Shown piece by piece: positions 1 to 6,463 of a stretch of 8,940 nucleotides of DNA. The notes under the pieces are model-generated. The model saw only the letters and a list, made by a program, of their open reading frames with translations, did not search any database and was not told where the DNA came from. The translations under genes were made by a program, and so were the position numbers. The stretch is from Bacteroidales bacterium (GTDB taxonomy: Bacteria; Bacteroidota; Bacteroidia; Bacteroidales; UBA12077). Where the stretch lies: positions 1 through 8,940 of the forward strand of contig JASGMZ010000114.1 in NCBI GenBank assembly GCA_030156305.1. Reading direction: 5' to 3'. Within the stretch, counting starts at the first letter, position 1, and each line of letters starts with the position of its first letter.

Positions 1-98
1 GAAACCGAAAAGCTCGTCTACTTTATTTGAACTCCAAAATACACGCAAATTTTTGTTGAAATAATCCGATATTTGTGTTTATGAATTAATCAGGTTAG
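1..98 (+). other. possible tail of an upstream gene, reading frame unresolved
   Basis: The terminator that follows implies a rightward transcript ending here, so the first bases may hold the end of a gene that begins outside the window. All three forward frames are open from base 1 and close early: at 28-30 (TGA), 57-59 (TGA) and 62-64 (TAA). None gives enough residues for recognition, and I cannot choose among them. A non-coding RNA tail is also possible. No tRNA or rRNA 3' end was recognised. Confidence 0.25.
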
Positions 99-124
99 AA
101 AAGCTCCTTCAGGAGCTTTTTTTT
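99..124 (+). terminator. rho-independent terminator
   Basis: A nine-base stem, AAAAGCTCC at 99-107 and GGAGCTTTT at 112-120, closes a TTCA loop and continues into TTTT at 121-124. The stem has no mismatch and the T-run lies on the right, so it ends rightward transcription arriving from upstream. It separates that transcript from the xanthine dehydrogenase operon, which must therefore have its own promoter between about 125 and 348. Confidence 0.85.
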
Positions 125-348
125 ATTCCATCCATTTTTTGGAAAAAAGTTTAAAAATAATTCTCCTCATTAGGATATTTAACTAAAATCAGCTGTAAAC
201 TTAACAGATTCAATAAAATTTCATAAATTTATACCTTGTTATTGATAAGAATCGACAACGATTCAATAGCTTAAATTACAATATAACAACAAAAAGCTTT
301 TCGATTTATAATTTATCATACTCAACTTATTCAACAAAACTGTGGATT
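125..348. other. AT-rich leader before the xanthine dehydrogenase operon
   Basis: With the preceding terminator region this completes a gene-free stretch of 348 bases. No open frame of note, RNA gene or riboswitch was recognised. It should contain the operon promoter because a terminator lies upstream. The nearest thing to a Bacteroidota -7 box is TACCTTG at 232-238, one T short of TAnnTTTG and without a convincing -33 partner, so no promoter is assigned. The most structured element is the inverted repeat at 249-264. A ten-base palindrome AAAAGCTTTT at 292-301 is probably just A/T composition. Confidence 0.6.
249..264. promoter_or_regulatory. inverted repeat, candidate operator
   Basis: GAATCG at 249-254 and CGATTC at 259-264 are perfect reverse complements around ACAA. 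The repeat lies 84 bases before the xdhA start, a plausible position for a regulator site or the 5' end of the leader. No T-run follows, so it is not an intrinsic terminator. No regulator gene is present in the window to pair with it, and a six-base arm can arise by chance. Confidence 0.3.
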
Positions 349-1746
349 ATGATTACATTTATTCTTAACCATAAAATAGTTAAAACCGATAAACATCCAG
401 GCACCAGCCTTATTGATTTTATTCGTTACGAAATGCATTTACCCGGAACCAAAATTGGTTGTCGCGAAGGCGATTGCGGTGCATGTACTGTTTTAGAAGG
501 TACATTTTCCGATGGGAAAGTACATTATAAAAGTATTTTATCGTGTTTAACACCGTTGGGCAATGCCCAGGGAAAACATATTGTTACTATCGAAGGAATA
601 AATTTAAAAGAGTTAACCCCTATTCAAAAAAATATGGTTAACCACTCAGCTACCCAATGTGGTTTCTGTACGCCAGGTTTTGTTATGTCTCTTACCGGGC
701 ACGGGTTATCTCACGAAAAATCGGATTATGAAAAAACACTTGCTTCAATAAGTGGGAATATTTGTCGTTGTACGGGTTATAAATCAATTGAAAAGGCAGC
801 CAAAAACATTAATATTCTACTCGAAAACAAAGATATTCAATATCCGGTAACCTGGATGGTTAATAATAATTTCCTCCCGGCATATTTTCTACAAATTCCA
901 GCAATGCTTAAAGATATCCATACACAAACACACTTGAATAAAGGACAAATTATTGCTGGTGGAACAGACTTAATGGTTCAAAAACCTGAAGAAATAGCCA
1001 ATTCAGATATTACTTTTTTATCGCATCGTAACGATTTAAAAACCATTACCGAAGAAAAAGAAAATATCCACATTGGAGCTGCTTGTACAGCAAATGAAAT
1101 CATGCAATCTAAAACTATACAAAAATATATACCAGATATTAATTCCCATTTTAAACTTATTTCATCAGCCCCGATACGGAATATGGGAACTATTGCAGGA
1201 AATTTTGTAAATGCCTCTCCTATTGGCGATTTAATCGTAATTTTTCTTGCGCTAAACGCCACTATTGTGATCAAAAAAGAGAATAAAAAAAGAATAATTC
1301 CACTTAAAAACTTCTTTTTAGATTACAAAAAGATTGATTTGCAGGAAAATGAATATATCGATACGATAAGCATTCCCATTCCTAAGCAAAATTTTAAGTT
1401 TAACTTCGAAAAAGTAAGCAAAAGAACACATTTAGACATTGCAAGTGTAAATTGTGCTCTATTTATAAAAATTAATAATGATATCATTGAAGAATGTTCT
1501 GTTTCAGCTGGTGGAATTGCTCCTATTCCAAAATTCCTGAAAGAAACATCAGCCTATTTTACAGGAAAACAGGTAACCAATGGTACCATTATTAAAGCCA
1601 GTAAAATTATGCAGAACGAAATCTCTCCCATTAGTGATATTCGAGGAAGCAAAGAGTATAAAATGCTTCTTTTACGCCAATTGCTCTTTGCTCATTTTAT
1701 AAAATTATTCCCTAATACGATTTCGTTAAAAGAATTGTTAAGTTAA
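349..1746 (+). CDS. xdhA: xanthine dehydrogenase, Fe-S/FAD subunit
   Basis: This is the electron-transfer subunit of a cytoplasmic molybdenum hydroxylase: it takes electrons from the molybdenum centre through two [2Fe-2S] clusters to FAD and then to an acceptor, normally NAD+. The N-terminal plant-type ferredoxin domain (about 1-80) has Cys38, Cys43, Cys46 and Cys66. The helical second-cluster domain (about 85-160) has Cys104, Cys107, Cys139 and Cys141 in CGFC and CRC motifs. An FAD domain follows (about 175-345), with IAGGTDL near 202 and GTIAGNFVNASPIGD near 280-294. The CO-dehydrogenase-flavoprotein C-terminal domain fills the rest and includes DIRGSKEY. Its 465 residues match the Rhodobacter-type fused small subunit (XdhA naming; E. 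coli splits this into XdhB and XdhC). The start is secure because the beta-grasp fold begins directly at ITFILN, although no well-spaced Shine-Dalgarno is seen. The stop is ten bases before xdhB. Confidence 0.93.
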   Translation: MITFILNHKIVKTDKHPGTSLIDFIRYEMHLPGTKIGCREGDCGACTVLEGTFSDGKVHYKSILSCLTPLGNAQGKHIVTIEGINLKELTPIQKNMVNHSATQCGFCTPGFVMSLTGHGLSHEKSDYEKTLASISGNICRCTGYKSIEKAAKNINILLENKDIQYPVTWMVNNNFLPAYFLQIPAMLKDIHTQTHLNKGQIIAGGTDLMVQKPEEIANSDITFLSHRNDLKTITEEKENIHIGAACTANEIMQSKTIQKYIPDINSHFKLISSAPIRNMGTIAGNFVNASPIGDLIVIFLALNATIVIKKENKKRIIPLKNFFLDYKKIDLQENEYIDTISIPIPKQNFKFNFEKVSKRTHLDIASVNCALFIKINNDIIEECSVSAGGIAPIPKFLKETSAYFTGKQVTNGTIIKASKIMQNEISPISDIRGSKEYKMLLLRQLLFAHFIKLFPNTISLKELLS

Positions 1747-1750
1747 AGGA
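1745..1750 (+). promoter_or_regulatory. ribosome binding site of xdhB
   Basis: AAAGGA lies six bases before the first of two tandem ATG codons and overlaps the xdhA stop (TAA, 1744-1746), suggesting coupled translation of the two subunits. The nine-base string AAGGATAAA here (1746-1754) recurs before the ygfK start at 6452-6460. Confidence 0.6.
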
Positions 1751-1756
1751 TAAATT

Positions 1757-4012
1757 ATGATGAAAAATATAGACTCAAAAAATCACGTTACGGGCAAATC
1801 GGTTTATGTTGATGACATCCCTGTTCAGACCGGAACATTATATGGTGCCATTTTTGGTTCACCTAAAGCACATGGAAAAATTTTAAAACTTGATTTTTCA
1901 GATGCCTTAGCAATGGAAGGCGTTGAATATATTTTTACCCATAAAGATATCCCGGGAGAAAATCAGATTGGCGGCATTATTAAAGATGAACCACTATTTG
2001 CTGAGAATGAAGTTCATTTTATGGGGCAGCCCATAGCTTTTGTGGTTGCACAAACTGAAAAAATAGCCCAAAATGCAGCAAAAAAAATAAACATTGAAAT
2101 TGAAGATTGGGAAGTGATTACCGATCCCAGGGAAGCGCAGCAAAAAGGACAGTTACTTTTTCCTCCCCGAACTTTTAAAATGGGTGATATTGATAATACA
2201 TGGAAAGATTGTGATTACATTTTTGAAGGAAAAGTAGAAAATGGAGGCCAGGAACATGTATATATTGAAACCCAGGGATCGTATGCATATCCTATGGATA
2301 ACGGAAGCATTAAAATTCATTCATCGACCCAGGGAGCCACTGTAGTTCAGAAAATTGCTGCACGTATTTTAGACATCAAAATGCACCGTATAGAAGTTGA
2401 TGTGGCACGGTTAGGAGGAGCATTTGGAGGAAAAGAAGACCAGGCCACAGCCTATGCCTGTATGGCTGCACTTGCATCATTCCATCTGCAAAAACCAATA
2501 AAAATATCACTTCCCCGGCACGATGATATGATGATGACCGGGAAAAGACATCCTTACAGTTCTGATTTTAAAATTGGCTTATCAAAAGATTACAAAATTC
2601 TTGCTTTTCAGGCTACTATGTATCAAAATGGGGGTGCAGCCAGCGACTTATCTCCTGCCATCTTAGAACGAACTCTTTTTCACTCAACAAACACTTATTT
2701 TATTCCTAATACAAAAGTTACTGTTTACAGCTGTAAAACAAATTTACCCCCTAATACCGCTTTTCGCGGATTTGGTGGCCCTCAGGGAATGTTTCTTATC
2801 GAATCAGCCATTGCAAAAGCAGCCTGCGAATTAAATATCTCAAAACAAATCATTCAGGAAAAAAACTTTTTGCAAGAAAATGATTTGTTCCAATATGGAC
2901 AAGTGGCAAAAAATGTAAATGTTAAAAAAAGTTTTGAAACAGCAGACAAAATTTATCATCTTAAAAAAATTGAACAAGAAATTAATGCTTTTAATGCTCA
3001 ACATCAAAACTATAAAAAAGGAATGGCTATCATGCCCATTTGTTTTGGTATTTCATTTACTAAAACGCCAATGAATCAGGCCCGGGCACTTGTACATATC
3101 TATCAAGACGGCAGTGTGGGAATTAGTACCGGTGCGGTTGAAATGGGACAGGGTGTTAATACAAAAATGATTCAGGTGGCTGCCAAAATTTTTTCAATAA
3201 ATTCCAACCGGATAAAAATTGAATCGACCAATACCACACGTGTAGCAAACACATCCCCTACAGCAGCAAGCTCTGGCGCAGATTTAAATGGAAATGCTTT
3301 ACGTATTGCATGTAACGGTTTGTTGGAAAGATTAAAACAAACTGCAGCTAAAATGCTGTCTTGTAAGTCAAAAGATATCTCCATACAAGATGAAACCATT
3401 TTTCAGAAGGATAAAAAAACATATATTCTTTGGGAACAACTCATCGAAACTGCTTTTTTAAATCGGGTTAGCTTAACCGAAAATGGTCATTATGCAACAC
3501 CGGTAATTTATTTTGATAAGTCCAAAGAAAAAGGCCATCCTTTTGCTTATCATGTATATGGAACAGCCTTTATTACCGTAACCTTAGACTGCATTCGCGG
3601 AACTTACGAATTTGATGATGTTAAAATTGTGCATGACTTTGGAAATAGTATGAATACAATTATCGACAACGGACAGGTAGAAGGCGCAGTGGTTCAGGGC
3701 ATTGGATGGATGGCCATGGAAGAGTTATCGTACGCAAAAAATGGGAAACTGTTATCCAATAGTTTATCAACTTATAAAATACCCGATATTTATTCTGTTC
3801 CTAAAAATATCGAAATTAATCCACTTAAGACCGAAGGGCCTGAAGTTGCTATTTTGCGGTCAAAAGCTATTGGCGAACCACCATTGATGTACGGAATAGG
3901 TGCTTACTTCGCAATAGCAGATGCCATAAAAGCATTCAATTCAAATTATAAAATTGATTTTAATGCACCGTTTACACCCGAAAAAGTTTTAATGCGGTTA
4001 TACCAAAAATAA
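1757..4012 (+). CDS. xdhB: xanthine dehydrogenase, molybdenum-binding subunit
   Basis: This is the catalytic subunit that binds the molybdenum cofactor and hydroxylates a purine ring carbon (hypoxanthine to xanthine to urate). The family's landmark residues are all visible: GGQEH with Gln165, GGAFGGKE with Glu227, TGKRHP with Arg264, AFRGFGG with Arg337 and Phe339, GISFT with Phe434 and Thr435, MGQG at 463-466, SPTAAS at 500-505, and the catalytic base Glu707 in KAIGEPP. By comparison with bovine and Rhodobacter enzymes, Glu227 and Arg264 are the purine-contacting pair, which favours a true xanthine dehydrogenase over an aldehyde oxidase. The first ~130 residues form the a/b hammerhead domain. 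At 751 residues it is close to the Rhodobacter XdhB length. ATG at 1760 is an equally possible start. It is the second gene of the operon and is followed by a gap of about 19 bases. The XdhC chaperone expected to insert sulfurated cofactor is not in the window. Confidence 0.94.
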   Translation: MMKNIDSKNHVTGKSVYVDDIPVQTGTLYGAIFGSPKAHGKILKLDFSDALAMEGVEYIFTHKDIPGENQIGGIIKDEPLFAENEVHFMGQPIAFVVAQTEKIAQNAAKKINIEIEDWEVITDPREAQQKGQLLFPPRTFKMGDIDNTWKDCDYIFEGKVENGGQEHVYIETQGSYAYPMDNGSIKIHSSTQGATVVQKIAARILDIKMHRIEVDVARLGGAFGGKEDQATAYACMAALASFHLQKPIKISLPRHDDMMMTGKRHPYSSDFKIGLSKDYKILAFQATMYQNGGAASDLSPAILERTLFHSTNTYFIPNTKVTVYSCKTNLPPNTAFRGFGGPQGMFLIESAIAKAACELNISKQIIQEKNFLQENDLFQYGQVAKNVNVKKSFETADKIYHLKKIEQEINAFNAQHQNYKKGMAIMPICFGISFTKTPMNQARALVHIYQDGSVGISTGAVEMGQGVNTKMIQVAAKIFSINSNRIKIESTNTTRVANTSPTAASSGADLNGNALRIACNGLLERLKQTAAKMLSCKSKDISIQDETIFQKDKKTYILWEQLIETAFLNRVSLTENGHYATPVIYFDKSKEKGHPFAYHVYGTAFITVTLDCIRGTYEFDDVKIVHDFGNSMNTIIDNGQVEGAVVQGIGWMAMEELSYAKNGKLLSNSLSTYKIPDIYSVPKNIEINPLKTEGPEVAILRSKAIGEPPLMYGIGAYFAIADAIKAFNSNYKIDFNAPFTPEKVLMRLYQK

Positions 4013-4031
4013 ATCATTTTTTACATCTTTG

Positions 4032-5762
4032 ATGCCCAATACAAAATCAATGAATCGTAATATTATAAATGAAAAATGGCTAAAAGCTTCAATTATAGGA
4101 ACTTTTTGGGCTGCTTCAGAGATTGTTTTAGGTAGTTTCTTACATAATTTAAAAATTCCTTTTAGTGGCAACATTTTAACTGCCATAGGAATTATTCTTT
4201 TAATTTCGATTAGTTATAACTGGAAAGAAAAAGGGTTATTTTGGCGTGCCGGGTTAATTTGTGCCATTATGAAAACCTTATCGCCGAGTGCCGTTATTTT
4301 TGGGCCGATGATTGCTATTTTCAGTCAGGGTATATTACTTGAGACTTTCACTCGTATTTTTGGACGCTCCATCGCCGGATATGTGCTTGGGGCTATCTTT
4401 GCCATGACATGGAATCTTTTCCAGAAAATTACAAACTACATAATTTTTTACGGATACAACATTATTGAAATTTATAAAAGTCTTATACAATATGCACAAG
4501 ATCAACTTAACCTTTATTTTGAAACATTATGGCTTCCCATATTAATTCTTCTAACACTCTATGGTTTATTTGGTTTAGTGGCTGCTGTATTAGGCATAAA
4601 AGCAGGGCGTATCATAAAAGCAAATAAAAATTTAAAGGGGCCTCAACATTTCGATCCAGCCAATCGAAAGTTTGAAACGAAAAATCCTAATTTTAATTAT
4701 TCGATTTACTGGCTGTTTATCAATCTAATATTAATGGCCACCGGGCTTCTATTAATAAATTATACCGAATGGCCTGTGTGGAGCCTTTCTATTATTGCTA
4801 TTGTTAGCATCTGGTTAATCAGATATAAAAGGGCATTGCGCAAACTCACCCAATCAAAATTCTGGATTTACTTTTTCCTTATAACCATGGTAGCTGCTTT
4901 TGTCTTTACTAAAATTCAATCAAACAGCTTGCAAAGTGGTTTATTAATCGGTTTACAAATGAATTTCAGGGCGATCATCATCATTATTGGATTTTCGGTA
5001 TTAGGAACCGAGTTGTACAATCCTAAAATCCGTAGTTTCTTTTTAAAATCATCCTTTAAACAATTGCCAATGGCCCTAGAACTGGCATTTAACAGTCTTC
5101 CGGAAACCATTTCTTCAATGCCTGATGTCAAAATCATACTAAGGAAACCAATAACCATACTTAACCAAATGGTAACACAAGCAGAATGGAAGTTAGCCGA
5201 AGTAAAAGAACAAATGAATTTTACACAGAAAGTATTTATCGTTACGGGTAGCATCGGACAGGGTAAAACAACTTTTATTCAAAAAATCATTGAAAATTTT
5301 CAATCAAAAGGGATAACGTTAGGTGGAATTTATTCACCCAGGGTTATGCAAGGAAAAACAACCGTAGGATACGACATAATCGACATAAATACCAACGAAA
5401 GAGAAACTTTTTTACGACAAAATTATACGGAAAATAATTTAAAAATAGGCCGGTTCAATATTAATCTGCAAGGATTACAAAAAGGGATTAAAGCAATAAA
5501 AAAATCAAGTAATACTAATATACAAATTGTTATAATTGATGAAGTAGGTGTGTTAGAATTAGAAAATAACGGTTGGGCTAAAAATATCGAAGAGCTAATA
5601 CGTAATTCTCAAAACCACGTTTTATTAGTCATCCGTGATAGTTTTGTAGAAAAGGTTATCGAAAAATGGGAAATTAAAAATTACCAGGTTTTTGATATTA
5701 AAGAAAAAGATTTTACAAGTATTAGTAATACTATTCATCAAACGATTATTCAATCCAATTAA
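4032..5762 (+). CDS. multi-pass membrane protein fused to a THEP1-type NTPase
   Basis: The protein has 576 residues from ATG 4032 (TTG 4029 and ATG 4050 are alternatives; no Shine-Dalgarno decides). Residues about 18-190 form a first membrane block of five or six helices; its GSFLHNLKIPFSG segment recalls ECF-transporter substrate-binding components. A polar linker (about 192-222) leads to a second block (about 224-325) and an amphipathic stretch (about 326-395) loosely like an ECF T component or CbiQ, but without the expected Ala-Arg-Gly motif. The C-terminal ~180 residues match the THEP1 nucleoside-triphosphatase family: Walker A GSIGQGKT (406-413, Lys412), GGIYSPRV near 431, IGRFNIN near 472, and Walker B IIDEVG with Asp503 and Glu504. 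The NTPase assignment is firm; the transporter resemblance is by eye and weaker. Its place 19 bases after xdhB suggests cotranscription and a role with the hydroxylase, such as moving a purine, molybdate or cofactor precursor, but the substrate is unknown. The last 17 bases overlap the converging mocA-like gene. Confidence 0.8.
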   Translation: MPNTKSMNRNIINEKWLKASIIGTFWAASEIVLGSFLHNLKIPFSGNILTAIGIILLISISYNWKEKGLFWRAGLICAIMKTLSPSAVIFGPMIAIFSQGILLETFTRIFGRSIAGYVLGAIFAMTWNLFQKITNYIIFYGYNIIEIYKSLIQYAQDQLNLYFETLWLPILILLTLYGLFGLVAAVLGIKAGRIIKANKNLKGPQHFDPANRKFETKNPNFNYSIYWLFINLILMATGLLLINYTEWPVWSLSIIAIVSIWLIRYKRALRKLTQSKFWIYFFLITMVAAFVFTKIQSNSLQSGLLIGLQMNFRAIIIIIGFSVLGTELYNPKIRSFFLKSSFKQLPMALELAFNSLPETISSMPDVKIILRKPITILNQMVTQAEWKLAEVKEQMNFTQKVFIVTGSIGQGKTTFIQKIIENFQSKGITLGGIYSPRVMQGKTTVGYDIIDINTNERETFLRQNYTENNLKIGRFNINLQGLQKGIKAIKKSSNTNIQIVIIDEVGVLELENNGWAKNIEELIRNSQNHVLLVIRDSFVEKVIEKWEIKNYQVFDIKEKDFTSISNTIHQTIIQSN

Positions 5763-6381
5763 AATACTTTCTATAATCAACCATGGTATTAATATTAACT
5801 AAAACCCTTTCATCCAACACTTTAACCTTTTTAGTGTAATATTGATTTAGAAATTTTTTCAAATGAATTTGATTTTCTACTTCATTCTTTAAATCAGTTA
5901 CCACATTTTCGGATAGTAAAAATGGATGTCCTCCTCTCCTATTAAATGCTGGATAGATATAATCGTACTTACCTGCATTTTGCTTTAAGGCCATTAACAC
6001 TTCAGGATTAACAAAGGGGTTATCTACATTATGAACAAAAATCTTTATTTTTTTACTTAATGCCTGTACTCCTTTTTTCAAGGAATAAAACCTGTGCCAT
6101 TCAGGATGCTCATTAACAACAAATTGTATTTTTTTATCAAATGGCATTTTTTGTTTTTGCAGATATTGATAATTTGCAACATTAACCACAACAATTACTT
6201 CAGTACATCCAAACTTTTCATACTCCTCGGTAATATGTTCAATAAAAGTTTGAGTATCGCTATATTTTAAAGCAAATTTTGGGAAACCCATCCTGGAAGA
6301 ATTTCCGGCAGCTAGTATAATAGCAGAAAAATCTTTTTTTATTTTGCTCTTTTGTTGCATAAATTTTCTAAATTCAATCAT
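5746..6381 (-). CDS. mocA: MocA-like molybdenum cofactor nucleotidyltransferase
   Basis: This is a MobA/MocA-type NTP transferase of the Rossmann-like glycosyltransferase-A fold, expected to add a nucleotide to molybdopterin in the cytoplasm. The nucleotide loop LAAGNSSRMGFPK lies at 23-35, the metal-binding Asp120 in NVDNPFV at 118-124, GGHPFLL at 150-156 and NINT near 197-200. LAAG rather than LAGG is the form found in E. coli MocA, which uses CTP, whereas MobA uses GTP; this favours the cytosine dinucleotide cofactor of molybdenum hydroxylases. It has 211 residues, slightly longer than usual because of a lysine-rich N-terminal extension of about 17 residues. Met8 (start at 6360) is an alternative start, and neither has a clear Shine-Dalgarno. 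It faces away from ygfK and converges on the membrane-NTPase gene. Related sugar or isoprenoid nucleotidyltransferases share the fold, but the molybdenum context supports this call. It is transcribed apart from xdhAB. Confidence 0.8.
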   Translation of the reverse strand: MIEFRKFMQQKSKIKKDFSAIILAAGNSSRMGFPKFALKYSDTQTFIEHITEEYEKFGCTEVIVVVNVANYQYLQKQKMPFDKKIQFVVNEHPEWHRFYSLKKGVQALSKKIKIFVHNVDNPFVNPEVLMALKQNAGKYDYIYPAFNRRGGHPFLLSENVVTDLKNEVENQIHLKKFLNQYYTKKVKVLDERVLVNINTMVDYRKYFNWIE

Positions 6382-6391
6382 AAATATAGCA

Positions 6392-6399
6392 GAAATTTA
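6392..6399 (-). promoter_or_regulatory. weak -7-like element for the mocA-like gene
   Basis: Read leftward this is TAAATTTC, one base off the Bacteroidota TAnnTTTG box. It lies only 11 bases before the 6381 start, so it fits better if translation begins at Met8 (6360). No -33 partner is convincing. Confidence 0.15.
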
Positions 6400-6412
6400 A
6401 CAATATGGGTTG

Positions 6413-6427
6413 ATTTACGTAAATTTG
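6413..6427 (+). promoter_or_regulatory. palindrome overlapping a candidate ygfK promoter box
   Basis: ATTTACGTAAAT at 6413-6424 is a perfect 12-base palindrome in the 82-base spacer between divergent genes. It overlaps TAAATTTG at 6420-6427, an exact match to the Bacteroidota -7 consensus TAnnTTTG, 36 bases before the ygfK start. A dimeric regulator bound here could block or tune ygfK and perhaps the mocA-like gene as well. A good -33 TTTG is not visible, so the promoter is tentative. Confidence 0.35.
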
Positions 6428-6451
6428 TTAAAATACATTATTGATATAAAC

Positions 6452-6456
6452 AAGGA
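6452..6456 (+). promoter_or_regulatory. ribosome binding site of ygfK
   Basis: AAGGA stands seven bases before ATG 6464 and supports that start. It is part of AAGGATAAA, the same string found before xdhB. Confidence 0.6.
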
Positions 6457-6463
6457 TAAAACT

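Noticed and set aside
1..98. 3' end of a tRNA or other structured RNA before the terminator
   Set aside because: No T-arm, CCA end or cloverleaf pairing could be found.
978..1274. Leftward open frame of 98 codons
   Set aside because: It lies wholly inside xdhA, which has continuous family motifs, and its translation shows no recognisable domain.
3172..3399. Leftward open frame of 75 codons
   Set aside because: It is antisense to the conserved MGQG-to-SPTAAS part of xdhB and its translation matches nothing I know.
3702..3887. Rightward open frame of 61 codons
   Set aside because: It is a shifted frame within the conserved C-terminal part of xdhB.
3998..4186. Leftward open frame of 62 codons across the xdhB end and the next gene start
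   Set aside because: It is antisense to the first membrane helices of the following gene; its hydrophobic look comes from that complement.
4916..5254. Leftward open frame of 112 codons
   Set aside because: It is antisense to the membrane-NTPase gene, whose frame continues cleanly into THEP1 motifs.
6410..6427. FNR/CRP-like site beginning TTGAT in the divergent spacer
   Set aside because: The right half does not give the ATCAA partner at the required spacing; only the inner palindrome is perfect.
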